A stretch of DNA of 64,000 bases from MKSF01 sp037190225 (GTDB lineage Bacteria; Bacteroidota; Bacteroidia; Chitinophagales; Chitinophagaceae): contig JBBCJL010000007.1 of assembly GCA_037190225.1 (NCBI GenBank), forward strand, positions 124,001 through 188,000, read 5' to 3'. Shown piece after piece: positions 56,709-64,000 of the stretch. The first letter of the stretch is position 1, and every line of letters begins with the position of its first letter. The position numbers and the translations under genes were made by a program. The notes under the pieces are model-generated. The model saw nothing but the letters and a program-made list of their open reading frames with translations. It ran no database searches and was not told the DNA's origin.

Positions 56709-57890
56709 TTATGGAAATATTTTATGCAGCCTTGCAATCGCTTCTTCCAGCCGGTCCATAGAGGTGGCAAAGGAAAAGCGTATGCAGTTGGGCTCTCCGA
56801 AGCTCGTACCGCTTACCCCGGTCACGTGCGCATGATGCAGCAATGCCATCGCCAGGTCGTCAGCATCCTTTATGGTCTGCCCGGCAATCGTTTTGCCGAA
56901 GCAGGATGTTACATCCACAAATGCATAAAATGCACCGTCAGGATTCGCTACCCTGAACCCGGGTATGGCAGCCAGCGCCGGTATGAAATAATCCCTTCTC
57001 TGCCTGTAGGCGCTGCACATATCCCGGGTAGGCTGCTGGTCGCCGAGCAGGGCGGTAATAGCCGCGCGTTGCGCAATGGAATTGGCTCCTGAGGTGATCT
57101 GGCTCTGCAGCTTTTCGCAGGCTTTGGCCAGCGGCTCGGGGGCGGCAATATACCCCAGTCTCCAGCCGGTCATCGCGTAGCCTTTCGCAAAGCCGTTCAC
57201 AATGACGGTACGGTCTTTCATCTCGCCGAATTGGGCAATGCTGTAATGGCCTGTACCGTAGTTGATGTATTCGTATATTTCGTCACTTACCACGGTGATA
57301 TCCGGGTAGTCTTTTAGCACTTCATACAGCTCCTGCAGCTCTTCCCGGGTATAGACTGCTCCCGCAGGGTTGGAAGGAGAGGAATAGATCAGCATCCGTG
57401 TTTTCGGTGTGATGGCTGCACGCAATTTTTCTGCGGACAATTTAAAGTGCGCTTCGATGCCGCAGCTGATAAATACAGGCGTGCCCCCTGCCATTTTTAC
57501 GAGCGTAGCATAAGATACCCAGTAAGGGGTGGGAATGATCACTTCATCGCCCGCCTCTATCAGGCAATGGATCACATTGGCCAGCGCCTGCTTGGCGCCT
57601 GTGCTCACCACTATATTTTCAGGACGGTAGGTCAGCTGGTTATCCCTTTGCAGCTTTTCGCAGATGGCTTCCCGCAGCTCCGGGTAGCCGGCTACGGGGG
57701 GATATTTGGTGTAGCCTTCGTCCATAGCTTTCCTGGCAGCTTCTATGATATGGGCCGGGGTAATAAAATCAGGCTCTCCCAGGCTGAGGTCCACTACGTC
57801 TTTTCCCTGCGCTTTCAGCTCCCTGCTCAGCTTGGCCATCAGGATGGTCTGGGGTTCCCGGATGGCATTGATATAATTTGATAGCTTCAT
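56709..57890 (-). CDS. Class I aminotransferase (aspartate aminotransferase type)
   Basis: The 393-residue PLP enzyme shows VVDLSLGEPDFITP, KYPPVAGYPELREAI, SSPSNPAGAVYT (about 169-180), SDEIYEYI and the PLP lysine in VNGFAKGYAMTGWRLGYI (Lys236), and Arg in CIRFSFATS near the end. This is the Igamma group typical of AspB of thermophiles and Bacteroidota. It probably transfers the amino group of aspartate to 2-oxoglutarate, though the group also includes arogenate transaminases. It follows pth by three bases, so they are co-transcribed. Confidence 0.92.
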   Translation of the reverse strand: MKLSNYINAIREPQTILMAKLSRELKAQGKDVVDLSLGEPDFITPAHIIEAARKAMDEGYTKYPPVAGYPELREAICEKLQRDNQLTYRPENIVVSTGAKQALANVIHCLIEAGDEVIIPTPYWVSYATLVKMAGGTPVFISCGIEAHFKLSAEKLRAAITPKTRMLIYSSPSNPAGAVYTREELQELYEVLKDYPDITVVSDEIYEYINYGTGHYSIAQFGEMKDRTVIVNGFAKGYAMTGWRLGYIAAPEPLAKACEKLQSQITSGANSIAQRAAITALLGDQQPTRDMCSAYRQRRDYFIPALAAIPGFRVANPDGAFYAFVDVTSCFGKTIAGQTIKDADDLAMALLHHAHVTGVSGTSFGEPNCIRFSFATSMDRLEEAIARLHKIFP

Positions 57891-57893
57891 GTT

Positions 57894-58454
57894 CTATTTG
57901 TTATAAGTATTCATTGTCTTTTCCAGTCCTGCGGCGGCAATGGTTTCGATAGCCTCTACAGCCTGGAGTATTTTTATTTTAACGCTTTCCAGCTCATCAG
58001 CTTTCCATTTGGACAGTACAAAATCCGCCTGCCTGCCCCTGGGATAATCATTGCCGATGCCGAACCGGATCCTTTTGTACTGGTTGGTGCCCAGCTCCGC
58101 GTCTATATCTTTAAGCCCGTTATGTCCCGCGTGGCTGCCGCCGGCCCTGATCCTCAGCTTATCTATGGGGATGGCCAGGTCGTCCACCAGCACAATGATA
58201 TTTTCTACGGCTATCTTCTCTTTCTGCATCCAGTACTTAACGGCCCTGCCGCTCAGGTTCATATAAGTGGTAGGCTTAATGACCACGAACGTCTTACCTT
58301 TCCATTTCACCTCGCTCACCATAGCCAGCCTGTCGATGCTGAATTTGCCGCCATGCTTAATGACGAATGCGTCAGCTATATCAAAACCAATATTATGCCT
58401 TGTAAAGTCATATTCTGCTCCTATATTCCCCAACCCGACTATCAAATATTTCAT
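57894..58454 (-). CDS. pth: Peptidyl-tRNA hydrolase
   Basis: The 186-residue protein matches Pth, which frees tRNA from dropped-off peptides. Motifs: YLIVGLGNIGAEYDFTRHNIGFD (given split: LIVGLGNIGAEYD and TRHNIGFD, with catalytic His about 20), KPTTYMNLSG (about 63-72, Asn), and GSHAGHNGLKDI (about 108-119, with Asp just before). Length is normal. I chose ATG 58454, directly before the first strand. Confidence 0.96.
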   Translation of the reverse strand: MKYLIVGLGNIGAEYDFTRHNIGFDIADAFVIKHGGKFSIDRLAMVSEVKWKGKTFVVIKPTTYMNLSGRAVKYWMQKEKIAVENIIVLVDDLAIPIDKLRIRAGGSHAGHNGLKDIDAELGTNQYKRIRFGIGNDYPRGRQADFVLSKWKADELESVKIKILQAVEAIETIAAAGLEKTMNTYNK

Positions 58455-58707
58455 ATTTGAATCTGTTTTTAAAATACGCAAGTTAAAAAATACTTATTAT
58501 ATAACCGCAACAAAAAGTAAGGGAGCAAATGCACCTCCGGGCAGCGCCAGGAACACGGTTACGGCAATAAAGGCGGGGTGAATACTATGGAAACAGGAGA
58601 GGTGTGTACCGGCCGGGCAAGCTCATTGACACTCCATCCTGATACGGCACACTACGGGGAAATACAGGAGGCTGCCTATGCTCCGGGCAGCCTCCTGCAA
58701 TATTTTA

Positions 58708-59160
58708 TTAATCTTCAATGGTAATTTTAAGGATGCGGTCGCCGGGCTGTATGGCATCTACCACTTCCACATGTTCGGTGACCTTACCGAAGCAGGTATG
58801 TACGCCGTCCAGGTGGGCGGTATTATTCCTGCTGTGGCATATAAAGAACTGGGAGCCTCCCGTGTTGCGGCCGGCATGCGCCATGGACAATACGCCGCGG
58901 TCATGATGCTGGTTGCCGCCGCCGGTTTCGCAATCTATCTTATAGCCCGGGTTGCCGGCGCCTACCATGCCTGTTGCGCCTTCCCTGGAATTGGGACATC
59001 CGCCCTGGATCACAAAATCAGGGATCACCCTGTGAAAGGTCAGGCCGTCATAAAAGCCTTCCCTGGCCAGCTTTACGAAATTAGCTACTGTATTGGGCGC
59101 GTCATTTTCATAGAACGTTACAGTCATGTCTCCTTTTGCCGTACTTATAATCGCTTTCAT
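58708..59160 (-). CDS. Cyclophilin-type peptidyl-prolyl cis-trans isomerase
   Basis: The 150-residue protein is a minimal cyclophilin with the active-site segments FYDGLTFHRVIPDFVIQGG (Arg and Phe), GVLSMAHAGRNTGGSQFFI (Gln and Phe) and HLDGVHTCFGKV. There is no signal peptide, so it acts in the cytoplasm. The ATG at 59160 matches the family start (MKAIISTAKGDMTV); an upstream extension is not conserved. Its promoter is just upstream. Confidence 0.94.
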   Translation of the reverse strand: MKAIISTAKGDMTVTFYENDAPNTVANFVKLAREGFYDGLTFHRVIPDFVIQGGCPNSREGATGMVGAGNPGYKIDCETGGGNQHHDRGVLSMAHAGRNTGGSQFFICHSRNNTAHLDGVHTCFGKVTEHVEVVDAIQPGDRILKITIED

Positions 59161-59187
59161 ATTTATTAAATAATTTGAATTTAAGAA

Positions 59188-59195
59188 CAAAAGTA
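59188..59195 (-). promoter_or_regulatory. -7 element TACTTTTG for the cyclophilin gene
   Basis: Exact TAnnTTTG on the minus strand, 27 bases before the ATG at 59160. Confidence 0.5.
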
Positions 59196-59288
59196 ACCTG
59201 AAATTTTTGGAATTCCCCCGGCTTCTTCAATATCCTCCGCTATATAAATATTTCTGCGACTTCGTTAACTTTTTCTTAATATTTGGTT

Positions 59289-59296
59289 TACTTTTG
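59289..59296 (+). promoter_or_regulatory. -7 element TACTTTTG for the secreted protein gene
   Basis: Exact TAnnTTTG, 31 bases before the ATG at 59328. It excludes an upstream TTG start at 59283. Confidence 0.5.
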
Positions 59297-59327
59297 CACC
59301 TTTTTAAATGTTCTTAAAGAAATCAAT

Positions 59328-60941
59328 ATGAAACGACTCCTTTTTCTTATGGTGGCAATAGGCTTATATGTATCCTCTTTTGCCCAATTTAAGGTACTGT
59401 CCACTTCCGGTATTTTTGACGAGCCGGAGGCGGGTGCGGCCAAGATCATCAAAGCGCAGAACGGCACTACCTATTTTTTACACTTTGAGAAGCATGGCAA
59501 GATCAGTATCAGGAGCTACAATACGGATAAGAAGCTGGCTTATAATAAAACGGTAGAATACGAAGCCGGTGGTAAAAAGGTGGGAAATATCAGCGCCGTT
59601 TACGAGATCAACGGGCAGATCGTTTGCTTTATCTACAGGCTGGATAACAAAACGCCAACTTTACTGAGGGTTATCATCAACGGCTCTAACGGCAGCATTG
59701 CCAGCCAGGAGACCATTGCCCGTTTTGATAAGCTTAATATGGGAAGCGGGTATGCTATGGCGTTTGGTAACGTCCCTCCGCCTGATTTCTTTATCCGTAA
59801 AGATGAAAATTCCAACAGCTATGCCATAGCCCTGTTCAACACCTTTGCCGAGAACAGGAATGAAAGGATCGAGCTGCTCCATTTCAACGCTCAGCACCAG
59901 GTGATCTCCCGGTCCTTCTATGACTCTCCCAATGACGGCTATAAATACATGGAATTCCTGGACCTGTATGTGGATGGCGACAAGGCCGTCTATGTAGTGG
60001 CAAAGGGTATGAATACCAAAAGATCCGGCGGGGACCAGAACGGGGGCTTATTCGTAGGTAAATTAAATGCAGGCGCTGCATCTTTTGATATGACCAAAGT
60101 GACCTATAACAGCGCCAAGGATATTGAAAGCGTTATATTGAGATTCAACCCGGTTACACAGCAATTCTTAATGCTATCCAACAAATCGGTTGACGCCAAG
60201 AAAAAGAAGTTCAACAAGCGGTATGTTGTTTTTATGGCCACCTTTGACAAAAGCCTGGCTAATTTCAGTAACCAGCAACTGCGGCTGACCGAGCTGGATA
60301 GAATTGCAAAATCCCAGTTCAAAAAAAGGGAAGAAATGAGCGCGGTACCCCAGTCGCTGTACATTAACCCGGATGGGAGCTATACCATAGTGCTGGAGGA
60401 GATCCTGGTGATCGTTACCACCTATACCAGCAAAACAGGTGTAAGAACACGGATCGATTACTACCTGAACGATGTCGGTGTGATGAAATATGACAAGGAG
60501 GGCAATGTGATCGCCGCCAACTATATCCCGAAATCGCAGAAAGTAATGAGCATACCTTCCCCGCTGTTCTATTCATTCCGTAATGAAATGGCTTATACGC
60601 TTAGCTGGGGTACGCAATATAAATCTTTCCAGTATATAGGCGCTCCCCAAAACAGCTATGTGCTGTTCAATGATATTGAGGCTAACCAGAAAAAAATGAA
60701 ATCCGGTAAGCGGGTGACTACCATACAGACCCTGGGCGCCTGCAATGGCTATTATTACAAGACCTCCGGCAAAGGTATCCCTGAAGGAAAAAAAGTGATA
60801 GAAAGTGAAAAAAAGGAAAAGAACCTGATGCTCTTCAGCATAGGCCACTATGATGCGGCCAATAATGAATACATTGTGCTGAACAGGATCGTAAAGAACA
60901 GGAAGAAGGGTGTAGTGCTGATGTGGCTGCAGCCGGAATAG
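59328..60941 (+). CDS. Large secreted protein of unknown function
   Basis: The 537-residue protein has a signal peptide (MKRLLFLMVAIGLYVSSFAQ) and a mature part made of repeated short beta segments of the type SYNTDKKLAYNKTVEY and ILRFNPVTQQFLMLSNKS, consistent with a beta-propeller-like fold. About one third through is a Ser/Gly-Asn patch (FDSPNDGYKYMEFLDLYVDG-like, here YDSPNDGYKYMEFLDL). No catalytic motif or sorting domain is seen. It probably resides in the periplasm or outer membrane. The gene is monocistronic, with promoter and terminator of its own. Confidence 0.8.
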   Translation: MKRLLFLMVAIGLYVSSFAQFKVLSTSGIFDEPEAGAAKIIKAQNGTTYFLHFEKHGKISIRSYNTDKKLAYNKTVEYEAGGKKVGNISAVYEINGQIVCFIYRLDNKTPTLLRVIINGSNGSIASQETIARFDKLNMGSGYAMAFGNVPPPDFFIRKDENSNSYAIALFNTFAENRNERIELLHFNAQHQVISRSFYDSPNDGYKYMEFLDLYVDGDKAVYVVAKGMNTKRSGGDQNGGLFVGKLNAGAASFDMTKVTYNSAKDIESVILRFNPVTQQFLMLSNKSVDAKKKKFNKRYVVFMATFDKSLANFSNQQLRLTELDRIAKSQFKKREEMSAVPQSLYINPDGSYTIVLEEILVIVTTYTSKTGVRTRIDYYLNDVGVMKYDKEGNVIAANYIPKSQKVMSIPSPLFYSFRNEMAYTLSWGTQYKSFQYIGAPQNSYVLFNDIEANQKKMKSGKRVTTIQTLGACNGYYYKTSGKGIPEGKKVIESEKKEKNLMLFSIGHYDAANNEYIVLNRIVKNRKKGVVLMWLQPE

Positions 60942-60956
60942 CATATCCCCGCAGAA

Positions 60957-60999
60957 AGCACCGGGAAATGCCTGTAAAGGCATCTCCCGGTGCTTAAAT
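60957..60999 (+). terminator. Intrinsic terminator
   Basis: 15-bp hairpin with one internal mismatch (60957-60972 with 60979-60994, loop TGTAAA) followed by AAATTTT. Confidence 0.75.
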
Positions 61000-61037
61000 T
61001 TTCCGTTTGCCGGCTTATTACATCACGTTATAATTAT

Positions 61038-61045
61038 TATATTTG
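61038..61045 (+). promoter_or_regulatory. -7 element TATATTTG, leaderless geometry
   Basis: Exact TAnnTTTG with five bases before the ATG at 61051. Confidence 0.45.
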
Positions 61046-61050
61046 CTCTT

Positions 61051-63210
61051 ATGAAAAAAATATTACTCAGTTTATTTGCTTTTACCACCCTTTTTTCTGC
61101 CAGGCTAAGGGCGGATGAAGGTATGTGGATACCGATGCTGATCGGGAAGAATTACGAGGAAATGAAAAAGCTGGGCATCCGGCTTACACCTCAGGACCTG
61201 TATAATGCCAATAACTCCAGCTTGAAGGATGCGATCGTGCACTTCGGCGGCGGTTGTACGGGAGAGATGATCTCTGGCCAGGGATTGCTGATCACGAACC
61301 ACCATTGTGGCTATGGTAATATCGCGGCGCTGAGCACGGTCGAGAATAACTACCTGGAGAATGGCTTCTGGGCCAGGTCTTTCGGACAGGAGCTGCCTGC
61401 CAAGGGCTTATCGGTGAAATTCCTGGTAAGCATGGAAGATGTAACGGACAGGGTAGTAGCAGCCTCTTCCAGGGGCAATGCCGAAAAGCGTAAAAAGAAC
61501 CTGGAAGATATCCTGAACACTATCCAGAAGGAAGGCACGGAAGGCGGTAAATATGAATCCCGTGTAGCTTCCTATTTCAGCGGCAACCAGTATATCCTGC
61601 TGAAATACGAAGTATTTACGGATGTGCGCCTGGTAGCCACCCCTCCCAAATCCCTGGGTAAATACGGTGGTGATACGGACAACTGGATGTGGCCCCGTCA
61701 TACGGCCGACTTCTCCGTATTCCGCGTATATGCAGGCCGTGATAACAATCCTGCCGCCTACTCCAAGGATAATGTGCCCTACAAGCCCAAGCACTTCCTG
61801 CCTGTCAATATCAAAGGTGTGGAAGAGGGCGACTTCTCTATGGTAATGGGTTATCCCGGTCGTACGGAGCGCTTCATCACATCGTATGATGTGGACCTGC
61901 GCATCAGCGAGACCAATCCTGCTGTAGTGAAGCTGAGAGACACACGCCTGTCCATCATGCGTAAATATATGCGCCAGGATCCGGCTGTCAATCTTATGCT
62001 GACCTCCAAATATGCTTCCATATCCAACTACTGGAAATATTTTATAGGCCAGACAGAGCAGCTGAAGCGCCTGAACGTGGTGAATGAGAAGAAACGCCAG
62101 GAAAGGGAATTCAACCAGTGGAATAACGCCAATAAAAAAGGCTATGGCAGCCTGATAAATGACTTTGCGAACGCCTTTGCGGACTATAAGCCTTACGCGA
62201 AGCACCGGGTATATATGAACGAAGGCTTTTACGCATCACCGGTAGGTGTGCTGGGCGCTGCGGGCGTATCCTTGCACGAGCAGCTGACCGACAAAAAGGC
62301 CAAGCCGGAAGAGATCAAAGCCACTGCCGACCGTATCAAGGCCTACAGGGAAAATATGATGAAATCATATGTAGGTGAAATGGAGAAAGAGATCTTTGCC
62401 CGTATGACGGAAGCCTTCTATAAGGACATCAGCAAAAGCCAGCAGCCGGACGTTTACCAGACACATATATTCAAAATGTTCGGTAACGAGGACTGGACCA
62501 AAACCTTCAATGATTACGCCCGTTACGTGTTCGCTACCTCCCTGTTCTTTGACGATGTGAAATTCAACGATTTTATCCGCAATCCCAAGGCAGAGACGCT
62601 GGAAGCAGATCCTGCATTTATATACGCTAAAAGCTTTGTAGATAACTATAATAAGAACTACGCCGGCAAGATCAGTGAATTCAACGACAAGAACGCGGAA
62701 CTGTCTAAGACCTATGTAAAGGCCCTGATGGAGAAAAACAAAGGTCAGCTGATGTACCCGGATGCCAACAGCACGATGCGCATCACCTATGGTAAAGTGG
62801 GCGGCTACAGTCCCCAGGATGCCGTGGAGTACAGATACTACACCCATATGGACGGCCTGCTGGCCAAGTACAAGCCCGGTGATTATGAATTCGATCTGCC
62901 GCAGGACTTCCTGGAGCTTGTTAAGACCAAGGATTACGGCAGATATGCCAACAGCAAAGGCGAGCTGGTTACCTGCTTTGTCACCAATAATGATATTACC
63001 GGCGGTAACTCCGGTTCCCCGATGATCAATGCCGAAGGTCACCTGACAGGCCTGGCCTTTGACGGTAACTGGGAAGCTATGAGCGGTGATATCGCGTTCG
63101 ATAAGCAATACAAGCGGACGATAGCGGTGGATATCCGTTTCGTATTATGGCTGATAGACAAATACGGCGGCGCTACCAACCTGATCGATGAAATGACGGT
63201 TGTAAAATAG
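61051..63210 (+). CDS. S46-family dipeptidyl peptidase (DPP7 type)
   Basis: The 719-residue protein has a signal peptide (about 1-21) and the S46 features: TNHHCGYG with catalytic His85, WPRHTADFSVFRVYAGR with the Asp near 220, and TGGNSGSPMINAEG with Ser654. Residue 18 after the Ser, which sets P1 preference, is Gly672 (AFDGNWEAMSGD), the DPP7 state; DPP11 has Arg there. It should remove dipeptides with hydrophobic P1 residues from peptides in the periplasm, feeding amino-acid use. Confidence 0.94.
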   Translation: MKKILLSLFAFTTLFSARLRADEGMWIPMLIGKNYEEMKKLGIRLTPQDLYNANNSSLKDAIVHFGGGCTGEMISGQGLLITNHHCGYGNIAALSTVENNYLENGFWARSFGQELPAKGLSVKFLVSMEDVTDRVVAASSRGNAEKRKKNLEDILNTIQKEGTEGGKYESRVASYFSGNQYILLKYEVFTDVRLVATPPKSLGKYGGDTDNWMWPRHTADFSVFRVYAGRDNNPAAYSKDNVPYKPKHFLPVNIKGVEEGDFSMVMGYPGRTERFITSYDVDLRISETNPAVVKLRDTRLSIMRKYMRQDPAVNLMLTSKYASISNYWKYFIGQTEQLKRLNVVNEKKRQEREFNQWNNANKKGYGSLINDFANAFADYKPYAKHRVYMNEGFYASPVGVLGAAGVSLHEQLTDKKAKPEEIKATADRIKAYRENMMKSYVGEMEKEIFARMTEAFYKDISKSQQPDVYQTHIFKMFGNEDWTKTFNDYARYVFATSLFFDDVKFNDFIRNPKAETLEADPAFIYAKSFVDNYNKNYAGKISEFNDKNAELSKTYVKALMEKNKGQLMYPDANSTMRITYGKVGGYSPQDAVEYRYYTHMDGLLAKYKPGDYEFDLPQDFLELVKTKDYGRYANSKGELVTCFVTNNDITGGNSGSPMINAEGHLTGLAFDGNWEAMSGDIAFDKQYKRTIAVDIRFVLWLIDKYGGATNLIDEMTVVK

Positions 63211-63237
63211 GATCATCCTTTTATACGCGTTGATAAT

Positions 63238-63277
63238 AATAATACAGGCTGCCCCGATCCGGGCAGCCTGTATTATT
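63238..63277. terminator. Bidirectional terminator between the S46 and DJ-1 genes
   Basis: 17-bp hairpin (63238-63254 with 63261-63277, loop CGATCC), with T-rich right side, between convergent genes. Confidence 0.8.
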
Positions 63278-63294
63278 TATTGGATGTCTTGTTG

Positions 63295-63834
63295 TTATAC
63301 GTGCTGTCCTTCCTTTACCTCTTCCACCAGCCTGGCATTAAAGGCAGGGAGGTCATCAGGGGTCCTGCTGGTGACAAGGCCGTTGTCCACTACTACCTCC
63401 TCATCCACCCATTCCGCGCCGGCATTTATCAGGTCTTTGCTGACATTGGATACGGAGGTCATTTTCCGGCCTTTGACCTTATCGGCATTGATCAGCACCT
63501 GTGGTCCGTGGCAGATGGCCGCGACCGGCTTGCGCTGGTCAAAAAAATCCTGTACGAACCTGATCGCGTCATCATTGGTCCGTAGCTTATCCGGGTTCAG
63601 CACACCGCCCGGCAGCACCAGCGCGTCATAATCCGAGGCTTTGGCTTCCCCGAGCGTTTTATCCACCGTATAAGATGCTCCCCAGTCGGATTTCGCCCAG
63701 GCCCGTATGCTGCCGGATTCCGGGCTGACAATATGCGCCTCCCAGCCCTGCTGTTCCAGGTGCTCTTTAGGGGATTTCAATTCGCTTTCCTCAAATCCAT
63801 GAGTGGCTAATATGGCTATCGTTTTCTTTTCCAT
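63295..63834 (-). CDS. DJ-1/PfpI-family protein
   Basis: The 179-residue class I glutamine-amidotransferase-like protein has the nucleophile elbow AAICHGPQVL with Cys108, TIAILATHGFEESEL with the Glu of the active site, and LVLPGGVLNPDKLR. The motifs are those of the PfpI/YhbO group, which act as protein or nucleotide deglycases or chaperones in stress. His next to the Cys completes the catalytic pair. The remaining bases to 64000 contain no further gene that I can support. Confidence 0.93.
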   Translation of the reverse strand: MEKKTIAILATHGFEESELKSPKEHLEQQGWEAHIVSPESGSIRAWAKSDWGASYTVDKTLGEAKASDYDALVLPGGVLNPDKLRTNDDAIRFVQDFFDQRKPVAAICHGPQVLINADKVKGRKMTSVSNVSKDLINAGAEWVDEEVVVDNGLVTSRTPDDLPAFNARLVEEVKEGQHV

Positions 63835-64000
63835 AGTATGAGATTTTGGTTCCTTCTAAAATTACTGACCTTAGCGTTCCTGTAAAAGCGCGGATGTTGA
63901 AGGAATTGTTACTATTTATTTAAAAGATACAAGGTGCCGTTTCCGCTGCAGCAGGATAATAGCAGGCTGGCAGCACGGATGAACGGTTACACTTGTTGAG

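Overview
The window looks like chromosomal DNA from a member of the Bacteroidota, most likely Chitinophagaceae (Chitinophaga-like). Supporting signs are the TAnnTTTG-type -7 promoter elements, near absence of Shine-Dalgarno sequences, a type IX secretion (T9SS) sorting domain on a subtilase, an S46 dipeptidyl peptidase, DUF4476, KGG and DUF4142 proteins, a short NrdA and a GbsR-type regulator of the Bacteroidota kind. The assignment is by recognition of families, not by a search. I saw no rRNA, tRNA, CRISPR array, insertion sequence or prophage.

Layout. 0-2.6 kb: end of an F-type ATP synthase operon (atpF fragment, atpH, atpA), closed by a strong hairpin with no atpG. 2.9-3.35 kb: small membrane protein. 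3.46-10.04 kb: a compact six-gene run combining HMG-CoA reductase, a CDP-alcohol phosphatidyltransferase, a CdsA-like cytidylyltransferase, a UbiA-like prenyltransferase, a small membrane protein and a PEP-synthase/rifampin-phosphotransferase-like dikinase; I read this as a pathway for an unusual isoprenoid-linked or phosphate-headed lipid. 10.2-13.8 kb: a 45-residue membrane peptide, a tandem family of small secreted proteins with a truncated fourth copy, a membrane protein and a VOC protein. 13.87-14.43 kb: an array of degenerate intergenic repeats.

14.5-19.2 kb is a cold-acclimation block: two different fatty-acid desaturases around a minus-strand run of two RRM proteins, a DEAD-box helicase and two cold-shock-domain proteins. 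19.9-25.1 kb is a general-stress block: two highly hydrophilic disordered proteins (one a KGG-motif protein with an Asp/Tyr core), DUF4142, an SDR, a zinc dehydrogenase, a DUF892 ferritin-like protein and a lipoprotein. 25.1-27.3 kb: rhomboid protease and a lipoprotein. 27.5-31.8 kb is a second lipid-like operon, four genes joined by ATGA overlaps: DUF3419 (BtaA-like), a CTP-dependent prenol/dolichol-kinase-like protein, a GNAT protein and an OleC-like AMP ligase whose usual catalytic lysine is arginine.

31.9-44.8 kb is mainly housekeeping: glnS, dcd, prfC, a LysE-type exporter, murF with a glycosyltransferase, OsmC, DUF2459, an outer-membrane protein, RidA, an MscS channel and an orphan OmpR-type response regulator. 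44.9-47.2 kb is a GbsR-type regulator with two related membrane proteins and a TIGR01777 epimerase; the same inverted repeat precedes the regulator and the first membrane gene, suggesting autoregulation of the unit. 47.2-52.3 kb: purM, a class I ribonucleotide reductase in which neither subunit carries an ATP-cone, and a biotin carrier protein. 52.3-63.8 kb: DUF4476 protein, Nudix hydrolase, T9SS subtilase divergent from a Ppx/GppA protein, aminotransferase, pth, cyclophilin, a large unknown secreted protein, a DPP7-type S46 peptidase and a DJ-1/PfpI protein.

Convergent gene pairs are repeatedly separated by near-perfect hairpins that can terminate both ways, the longest a perfect 56-bp palindrome at 47159-47214.
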